A DNA stretch of 11,503 bases, from positions 1 to 11,503 of the forward strand of contig JAIRTU010000004.1 in NCBI GenBank assembly GCA_031254735.1, written 5' to 3'. Every line of letters starts with the position of its first letter. Position 1 is the first letter of the stretch. The stretch comes from Bacteroidales bacterium (GTDB lineage Bacteria; Bacteroidota; Bacteroidia; Bacteroidales; WCHB1-69). Made by a program: the position numbers and the translations under genes. The notes beneath the pieces are model-generated. The model was given only the letters and a program-made list of their open reading frames with translations. It was not told the DNA's origin and did no database searches. Positions 7,601-11,503 of this stretch are shown here, piece after piece.

Positions 7601-7764
7601 GCTCCCGGAGGGTGTCCCACTTGCAGTTTGTGTGCTGTTGCGATATATTCTCCGCAATCCCAAAAACTCACGGTTGGCTCTGCCGTCATAATGAACACGG
7701 TCGATGCCACAATACACATCGCCCAACCCAATACATTGTTGATTAGTTTGTAATTCTTTAACAT
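4639..7764 (-). CDS. DUF2723 / GT117-type GT-C membrane glycosyltransferase
   Basis: A 1041-residue inner-membrane protein of the DUF2723 family (Pfam PF11028). Its eukaryotic relative TMEM260 is a protein O-mannosyltransferase assigned to GT117, so transfer of a lipid-linked sugar to periplasmic acceptors is the likely role; the bacterial substrate is unknown. Residues 12-29 form the first membrane helix, directly followed by the family signature SFWDCGEYIATAHKLQVGHP (33-52). Asp36 and Glu39 sit where GT-C enzymes keep their acidic catalytic residues in the first outer loop. Further hydrophobic segments lie near 75-100, 117-135, 148-163, 175-206, 217-238, 262-278, 289-310, 534-550, 556-575, 588-607 and 616-635. 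A large loop spans ~311-530, and the motif PRERDYAFA lies at 582-590. Residues ~640-1041 are a soluble domain with ANGDNDTFPLWYLQ (670-683). The ATG at 7764 is ~23 bases after a -7 box, so it is probably transcribed alone. Confidence 0.88.
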   Translation of the reverse strand: MLKNYKLINNVLGWAMCIVASTVFIMTAEPTVSFWDCGEYIATAHKLQVGHPPGAPTFQLIGCLFSLFASDSTQVAFTINAMSALCSGFTIMFLFWSISMLGKKLATVKGSLTNSKVVAVFGSALVGSLAYTFTDTFWFSAVEGEVYAMSSLCTAVVFWAILKWDEVADSNYSYRWIILIAYIIGLSIGVHLLNLLTLPAMILVIYFRKYKSSAKGIIYALLFSFVLVAVILWGIVPYTVKISSVFERFFTNVLHTGFNIGTIFYFLLIAGLLTWGLWYSEKKKKRLLNTGLLSLVFILVGYSTFLILPVRSNADTPINENDPDDAVSLLAYLNREQYESYPLIYGEYFNTPVVNVKDGEPVYVKKYIVENANSTTRSFFSRFEAEQYIDANKNKGTFKIKERYEVGDDRQKIAYVYDGKYCSLFPRMWNKDPDRVRQYKHWAGITLPDYKDANGQVPNMPSFGQNVKFFFKYQLGYMYGRYFMWNFAGRQTLNQGFGNKQSGEWLSGINFIDEARLGPQDMPEHLKDKGRNTYYFLPLILGLLGLFFHFSRDSKNGLIVLMLFFMTGIAIGIYLNMYAYQPRERDYAFAASFYAFAVWIGLGVYAIYDWAKKYINKTTAAAVSTVACMGVPVILGTQNWDDHDRSKRYLLLNTAKAYLDSCAPDAILFANGDNDTFPLWYLQEVEGYRTDVRICNLQLMSADWYIDQAKRKAYDGKPVPVTMAKELYQAGTRDALQAVDRIKQPQNIKNVLQEIWKPSNNRRYALINTKNLYIDVDKEQVLKTGTVSENLSDQIVDRIEWTLPSTVFSKAYIAMMDILCHNNWERPIYYIANATPDTHFGLENYFQAEGLVYRLIPVKTPYPANSRSYGRIDTDILYDYVMNRYDFSQYADENIFLSDDYTRPVTGHKVIGCRLADKLLEENKIDSAINVLNQYDKWFPQATVPYDRVNPFLADIYIKCKTPEAIEKGLDYFDKCTDQFLKENEYYAKFKGDKAGIVARSIAENLDNLRNIYYLCGTALLTVDDQYKPRLEEIRKKINVQ

Positions 7765-7787
7765 ACAATTATTATTTTAACAGGATG

Positions 7788-7795
7788 CAAAAATA
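7788..7795 (-). promoter_or_regulatory. Bacteroidetes-type -7 box for the DUF2723 gene
   Basis: The minus strand reads TATTTTTG followed by CA, a full match to TAnnTTTG, ending 23 bases before the ATG. A TTTTG that could act as the -33 element lies upstream (plus strand 7811-7815), but with only 15 bases between the boxes, shorter than usual. Confidence 0.55.
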
Positions 7796-7849
7796 CATTT
7801 TTTTTACATACAAAACGATTATAAACGATGCGGAATTTATCTTTTTGCA

Positions 7850-7892
7850 AATAAAAAAATAAAGAGCAATGATTTTGAGGTCATTGCTCTTT
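7850..7892 (-). terminator. Rho-independent terminator of the small lipoprotein gene
   Basis: A perfect 12-base-pair stem (AAAGAGCAATGA at 7861-7872, TCATTGCTCTTT at 7881-7892) with an 8-base loop. On the minus strand it is followed by ATTTTTTTAT. It starts 20 bases after the stop codon of the lipoprotein gene and separates it from the DUF2723 gene. No T run follows on the plus strand, so it acts in one direction. Confidence 0.88.
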
Positions 7893-7912
7893 GAAATAAG
7901 TAGCTTGAGATC

Positions 7913-8131
7913 TTATTTGCACGTAAGACCTATCGATTTTGCGTCGTACGAAAGTCCGCCGTATTCAATCGTTGTAAGGTCTTTACATTTTTTGTCGCCC
8001 GGATCAATTTCTTCAAGTGTAATTTTTTGAGTGTAGCCGGGCTGTGTGAACGTACAGGAACATTTCTTATCGCAAGAAACAAAGCTACTTCCGATTGCTA
8101 ACATTGCTAATGCAACGAATGTTTTTTTCAT
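7913..8131 (-). CDS. Small cysteine-rich lipoprotein, function unknown
   Basis: A 72-residue protein with a lipoprotein signal: MKK, a hydrophobic stretch, and FVSC with Cys20 as the likely lipidated residue. The mature part is 53 residues and holds four more cysteines (24, 26, 49 and 71), which could form two disulfides. Short lipoproteins with a CxC just after the lipid cysteine are common in Bacteroidales; I know no assigned function. It has its own candidate promoter and a strong terminator, which supports a real, separately expressed gene rather than a chance frame. It does not show an obvious surface-export signal of the SDDDD or K-D/E type after the cysteine, so placement in the inner or outer leaflet is open. 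Confidence 0.82.
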   Translation of the reverse strand: MKKTFVALAMLAIGSSFVSCDKKCSCTFTQPGYTQKITLEEIDPGDKKCKDLTTIEYGGLSYDAKSIGLTCK

Positions 8132-8198
8132 GGTAACATATATTTTAGTTATGGCTTACTCTGTTAAAGGATTTTCAGCATACTCCATTTCCTTTTTG

Positions 8199-8206
8199 CA
8201 GAGATA
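8199..8206 (-). promoter_or_regulatory. Candidate -7 box for the small lipoprotein gene
   Basis: The minus strand reads TATCTCTG followed by CA, one mismatch from TAnnTTTG, 67 bases before the ATG at 8131. No -33 element at a normal distance was found, so this is weaker than the other boxes. Confidence 0.35.
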
Positions 8207-8310
8207 CAATAATTATACAATTATTAACATCTGTTAAATATTTTTCAGAAAACAGCCCTCCGAGACAGCCAAAAACGATTGACTGTCAATGGTCAATGTG
8301 ATTATATCCC

Positions 8311-8485
8311 AACCTTTCGAGTTTTGGCAAACCTCAAAAGACTAATTCATCGCAATTGTTTGATTATCATTGAATTGTAAATATCACACAATAAATCTGC
8401 CTGCTCGTTCGTTTTATATAGATCGGGGGGTTGTTTTTGAGGTTGCGGCGGCGCAATAACATTCTTTCGTTACGCAATTCGTAAT
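8311..8485 (+). repeat. Dispersed intergenic repeat element, copy B (decayed)
   Basis: It has the same order as copy A: a degenerate palindrome at 8311-8340 (AACCTTTCGAG on the left, ACCTCAAAAG on the right), an imperfect hairpin at 8353-8377 (CAATT and TGAT still pair, three central mismatches), and the identical core TTCGTTTTATATAGATCGG at 8408-8426. The distances from palindrome to hairpin (14 bases between equivalent points) and from hairpin to core (31) equal those in copy A. After the core about 14 bases are missing relative to copy A. It ends just before the promoter of the second S41 gene. Confidence 0.65.
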
Positions 8486-8492
8486 TTTTTTA

Positions 8493-8500
8493 TATCTTTG
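8493..8500 (+). promoter_or_regulatory. Bacteroidetes-type -7 box for the second S41 gene
   Basis: TATCTTTG followed by TACC fully matches TAnnTTTG and is the strongest such box on the plus strand here. It lies 147 bases before the ATG at 8648, implying a leader of about 140 bases. No good TTTG was seen at the usual upstream distance (only TTTCG at 8465-8469). Confidence 0.6.
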
Positions 8501-8505
8501 TACCG

Positions 8506-8556
8506 CAGCATTTTGTCGTGTTTTTTATTTTGGATATAAAAATGCTGAAATTCAGC
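8506..8556 (+). promoter_or_regulatory. Overlapping hairpins in the leader of the second S41 gene
   Basis: CAGCATTTT at 8506-8514 is the exact complement of AAAATGCTG at 8539-8547. The right arm overlaps a second palindrome, GCTGAAATTCAGC at 8544-8556, so the two stems cannot both form in one RNA. This could be a regulatory switch or chance in AT-rich DNA; no known riboswitch was recognised. Confidence 0.3.
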
Positions 8557-8584
8557 GTATTACGAACAGAAATGTTGTTTTTTG

Positions 8585-8610
8585 AAATTATAAATTAAAA
8601 TTATAAATTA
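8585..8610. repeat. Perfect 13-base tandem duplication AAATTATAAATTA
   Basis: AAATTATAAATTA at 8585-8597 is repeated exactly at 8598-8610, in the leader 37 bases before the S41 start codon. Unpaired A/T-rich sequence near a start may aid translation in Bacteroidetes, which rarely use Shine-Dalgarno sites. Confidence 0.75.
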
Positions 8611-8647
8611 ATCGTTTAATAAACTTGCAAAAGTTGAATATAATAAT

Positions 8648-10246
8648 ATGAATAACAAAGCACGATTGCCCATTTACGTATCGATAGCATTAATCGCAGG
8701 ACTTTTGATTGGTGTTTATTTTATTCCCTCCAAAAAAAATATTTCATGGATAAATATTTCTATGGGAGACAACAAAATTGATGAAGTGTCGAGAATTATC
8801 CAACGATATTATTTCGACGAGGCAGACAAAGAACAATTGGAAGAAGAGGCAATACTCGGCATGCTGCAAAACCTCGACCCGCATTCTGCCTACATGACAA
8901 AAGAAGAAACCAAACAGTCTCAAACAGTTATGATGGGAGAATTTGAGGGAATAGGTATTCAATTCAACATGCTGCAAGATACTTTGTTGGTTGTCAGCGT
9001 AACTTCGGGAGGTCCTTCCGAAAAAGCGGGAATTATTGCCGGCGACCGAATTATCGGCGTTGACGGAAAAACAATTGCCGGAATAAAAATGCAAAACACC
9101 GAAATTATCCGGTTGCTGCGCGGCAAACGAGGAAGCAAGGTTACGGTGGAAATACTGCGAAACAATGTGAAAGAACCGATTCCTTTCACCCTCGTGCGAG
9201 ACAAAATACCGGTACACAGCATCAATATTTCGTATATGATAAATCCGCAAACAGGATATATCAGCATAGATAATTTTACTTTTACCACAGAAGAAGAATT
9301 TCGTTCTGCCTTGCAAGAGCTTATCAAACAAGGTATGGACAGACTTATTTTAGATTTGCGAGGCAATCCCGGAGGCTATCTAGGTGCGGCTATTGCCGTC
9401 TGCAACGAATTGCTTCCTGTCGGCGATCTGATTGTGTACACCTACGGAAAGGCTGTCGGGCGAGATGAATATCACTCCAACGGAAGAGGATTGTTTACGA
9501 AAAAACATCAAAAAATTGCGGTTCTGATCGATGAGTATTCGGCTTCTGCCGGCGAGATTGTCGCCGGCGCCATACAAGACCACGACAGAGGAACGGTGAT
9601 CGGAAGACGATCTTTCGGGAAAGGATTGGTTCAACGACAGTTTTATCTCAGCGACAGCTCGGAAGTCTTGATTACCGTTGCCCGCTATTACACTCCCACA
9701 GGGCGTTCTATCCAACGTCCTTTTGACGAAAAAAACAATGATGAATATTTTGCCGATATTATTTCTCGCTACGAACGAGGAGAAATGGACAGCAAAGACA
9801 GCATTCATTTTGTTGATTCTTTGCGATTTACAACTCCCGCAGGCAAAACCGTTTACGGCGGCGGAGGCATTATGCCCGATGTTTTTATTCCTGTGAAAAA
9901 ATCGGACAGCATTGTGTATTTCAACAAATTAGCCAATCAAGGGATATTGTTTTCGTTCGCTATGGAATATGTTGACAAAAACAGACAAAAATTAGTGTCT
10001 TCATACAAAAATGCAAAGGCTTTTATTGCTCATTTTCAAGTATCTCAAAGTATGATTTCCGAAATGGTTAAAAGAGGAAAAGAGGCAGGTATCGAGCCGC
10101 AACTGTCCGATTATTCCGTTAAAGAATTTAAGAAATGGACAAAAGCATACATCGGACGAAATTTGTTTGGCGAACAGGCTTTTTATCCGATTATCAATGC
10201 GGACGACGAGATGATAGAAGCGGCGATAAAATCTTTACAAAATTGA
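8648..10246 (+). CDS. S41 family C-terminal processing peptidase, membrane-anchored paralogue
   Basis: A 532-residue Ser/Lys protease of the CtpA type. Residues ~8-26 are one hydrophobic segment after MNNKAR, with no clear cleavage site, so it is probably a signal anchor with the enzyme in the periplasm. An LDPHS motif lies at 76-80. A PDZ domain covers ~97-182 (EFEGIGIQF, GGPSE, AGDRII), followed by the protease core with DLRGNPGGY (236-244). The likely nucleophile is Ser300 in YSASAGE, with Lys325 in SFGKG and Gln329; the spacing of 25 matches the family. It shares long identical runs with the 1227-3032 protein (GRRSFGKGLVQ, YGGGGIMPDVF) but lacks that protein's charged C-terminal extension. 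The ATG at 8648 is preceded by an A/T-rich leader with no Shine-Dalgarno site. The deacetylase-family gene begins 51 bases after the stop with no terminator between, so the two are likely cotranscribed. The substrate is unknown. Confidence 0.93.
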   Translation: MNNKARLPIYVSIALIAGLLIGVYFIPSKKNISWINISMGDNKIDEVSRIIQRYYFDEADKEQLEEEAILGMLQNLDPHSAYMTKEETKQSQTVMMGEFEGIGIQFNMLQDTLLVVSVTSGGPSEKAGIIAGDRIIGVDGKTIAGIKMQNTEIIRLLRGKRGSKVTVEILRNNVKEPIPFTLVRDKIPVHSINISYMINPQTGYISIDNFTFTTEEEFRSALQELIKQGMDRLILDLRGNPGGYLGAAIAVCNELLPVGDLIVYTYGKAVGRDEYHSNGRGLFTKKHQKIAVLIDEYSASAGEIVAGAIQDHDRGTVIGRRSFGKGLVQRQFYLSDSSEVLITVARYYTPTGRSIQRPFDEKNNDEYFADIISRYERGEMDSKDSIHFVDSLRFTTPAGKTVYGGGGIMPDVFIPVKKSDSIVYFNKLANQGILFSFAMEYVDKNRQKLVSSYKNAKAFIAHFQVSQSMISEMVKRGKEAGIEPQLSDYSVKEFKKWTKAYIGRNLFGEQAFYPIINADDEMIEAAIKSLQN

Positions 10247-10297
10247 AAAATAGACAGTCTGTTGTTTGTCTCTTCAAAAACAATAACTTGATAACCA

Positions 10298-11503
10298 ATG
10301 CTTTTAATCTATACAAAAAATAAAACCGAACGATTACACCATATTTGTTCTCATATTTTTGCACATATTTTAAAAATAGAGTTTGAATTATGTACGGATA
10401 TTGATTATTTTCTTCATTTTGAAGGATATAAACTGAATTATTCCGATGAAATTTTTGAAAATATCCTCACTCTTTTTCCGCATAAACTACTGTTTGAGAA
10501 CGATATACACGAGCAGGAAATTGAATTTTCGAGTTGTGAAGATACGCCGATTTGTTTTTTGTCTTCTCCTTTGAAAGAATCGGCATTGCCGTTTGATGTG
10601 TTTGCGGCTTGTTTTTTCTTTTTAAGTCGATACGAGGAATACCTTCCGCATACAACCGATGTGCATGGGCGTTACGAGGCAGTCAACAGCGTGGCTTACC
10701 AACGTCATTTTTTGCATTTGGCGGCAGTTGATCGTTGGATACAATTGCTGGCAGATGTTTTGCAAAAAAAATATCCCGAAATGCTTTTCCCCGAACGAAA
10801 ATTCTCTTTTCTTCCAACCTACGACGTCGATTTGGGATATGCCTACAAACACAAAGGATACCTGTTGAATGCCGCAGGATTTGTGCGGGATTTGTTGCGA
10901 GGAAACACGAAAGCCGTAAAAAAACGTGCCATGGTCTTGCTCGGCAAAACGCCCGACCCTTACGAAACTTTTGATTATTTGACGTCTCTGCACCAAAAAC
11001 ATCATTTGAAAGCCTGTTATTTTTTTCTGACGGCAAAAAATCGCTCTCTATACGATAAAAATACCTCTCCGAAAAGCAAAAGTTTCCAAAAATTGATTCA
11101 AAAACTGTCCGAGAAATCGGATATTGGACTGCATACCTCGTATTATGTGCGAGATTATCCGCAAAGAATTGATTTTGAAAAGACTTGTTTACAGACGATT
11201 ACAAAAAAAATTGTGCATAAAAACCGTCATCATTATTTGCGGTTTTCCTTGCCGAAAAGTTATCAACTTTTGGTTTCCAAAGGAATTACCGAAGAATACA
11301 GCATGGGTTATGTTCATCATATCGGATTTAGAGCAGGCACGTGCAATTCGTTTTATTGGTTTGATTTACAGAAAAATAAAACAACTTCCATGTTGATATT
11401 TCCGCTGTTGTTTATGGAAAATGCTTTGTTGAAAGAAGACGCTTGGCAGGTAGTAGATCGTTTAGTTCCATTTATCGATGAAATAAAAAAACACAACGGA
11501 ACA
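10298..11503 (+). CDS. Polysaccharide deacetylase-family protein (DUF7033/NodB-like), 3' end outside window
   Basis: From the ATG at 10298 the frame stays open for 402 codons to the window edge with no stop, so the gene is partial at its C-terminus. Residues 1-~165 form an N-terminal domain (FFFLSRYEEYLPHTTDVHGR near 106-125) typical of Bacteroidota proteins annotated as DUF7033 plus polysaccharide deacetylase. The NodB-like part starts with the metal-site motif PTYDVD (173-178, Asp176 and Asp178). It continues with IGLHTSYY (276-283), where His279 would be a metal ligand. RHHYLRF (310-316) and SMGYVHHIGFRAGTC (335-349) follow, the latter a hallmark of this subfamily. The second motif lacks the usual second His (HTSYY rather than HTxxH), so catalysis is uncertain. 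No signal peptide is seen, suggesting a cytoplasmic protein or atypical export. It lies 51 bases after the S41 gene and is probably in its operon. I know the family by motif; its substrate is not known to me. Confidence 0.75.
   Translation, partial: MLLIYTKNKTERLHHICSHIFAHILKIEFELCTDIDYFLHFEGYKLNYSDEIFENILTLFPHKLLFENDIHEQEIEFSSCEDTPICFLSSPLKESALPFDVFAACFFFLSRYEEYLPHTTDVHGRYEAVNSVAYQRHFLHLAAVDRWIQLLADVLQKKYPEMLFPERKFSFLPTYDVDLGYAYKHKGYLLNAAGFVRDLLRGNTKAVKKRAMVLLGKTPDPYETFDYLTSLHQKHHLKACYFFLTAKNRSLYDKNTSPKSKSFQKLIQKLSEKSDIGLHTSYYVRDYPQRIDFEKTCLQTITKKIVHKNRHHYLRFSLPKSYQLLVSKGITEEYSMGYVHHIGFRAGTCNSFYWFDLQKNKTTSMLIFPLLFMENALLKEDAWQVVDRLVPFIDEIKKHNGT

Larger units (their letters stand above)
8132..8647. 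other. Divergent promoter region and gene-free stretch
   Basis: This lies between the lipoprotein gene (-) and the second S41 gene (+). It holds a candidate minus-strand -7 box at 8199-8206, a small palindrome ATTGACTGTCAAT at 8278-8290, copy B of the dispersed element at 8311-8485, a plus-strand -7 box at 8493-8500, and a ~140-base leader with overlapping hairpins and a tandem repeat. No credible coding frame was seen. Confidence 0.7.

Noticed and set aside
8046..8237. A 63-codon plus-strand frame across the lipoprotein gene start
   Set aside because: It is antisense to the lipoprotein signal region and promoter, with no family features.
10252..10271. Hairpin AGACA / TGTCT between the second S41 gene and the deacetylase-family gene
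   Set aside because: The stem is only 5 base pairs with no T run after it. It is too weak for a terminator, so the genes are treated as one transcription unit.

Overview
The window looks like a chromosomal segment of a Bacteroidota bacterium, probably of the Bacteroidales. The evidence is a BACON-repeat protein ending in a type IX secretion (T9SS) C-terminal sorting domain, a DUF2723/GT117-type membrane glycosyltransferase, two S41 C-terminal processing peptidases, a DUF7033-type polysaccharide deacetylase-like protein, promoter boxes of the Bacteroidetes TAnnTTTG type, and the absence of clear Shine-Dalgarno sites. No plasmid, phage, CRISPR, tRNA or rRNA signal was seen. Most of the content is envelope biology: secretion, periplasmic proteolysis, protein or glycan modification.

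Layout: (1) 1-1224 (+) is the 3' part of a secreted BACON-repeat protein with a T9SS sorting domain. It is followed after 2 bases by (2) an exported S41 peptidase, 1227-3032 (+). (3) After a 175-base convergent gap with short repeats lies a very AT-rich gene for an unrecognised secreted protein, 3208-4116 (-). (4) A gene-free stretch, 4192-4638, carries a palindrome-containing repeat element. (5) 4639-7764 (-) is a 1041-residue GT-C-type membrane protein (DUF2723), with its own -7 box. (6) A strong intrinsic terminator at 7850-7892 ends a small cysteine-rich lipoprotein gene, 7913-8131 (-). (7) A second gene-free stretch, 8132-8647, holds divergent promoters and a decayed second copy of the same repeat element. 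(8) 8648-10246 (+) is a second S41 peptidase, followed after 51 bases by (9) a polysaccharide deacetylase-family gene that starts at 10298 and runs off the right edge with no stop codon.

How the genes may work together: the first two genes form a tight pair, a T9SS-exported adhesin-like protein and a periplasmic protease. The membrane glycosyltransferase belongs to a family whose eukaryotic member TMEM260 is a protein O-mannosyltransferase. The exported proteins here are rich in the D(S/T)(A/I/L/V/M/T) tripeptide known as the Bacteroidetes O-glycosylation site, so a functional link is possible but only inferred.

I did not find a clearly new multi-gene system. The most unusual DNA is non-coding: two intergenic copies of a ~180-base element with conserved hairpin spacing and an identical 19-base core, and the AT-rich gene bracketed by inverted TTAATTG-type repeats.
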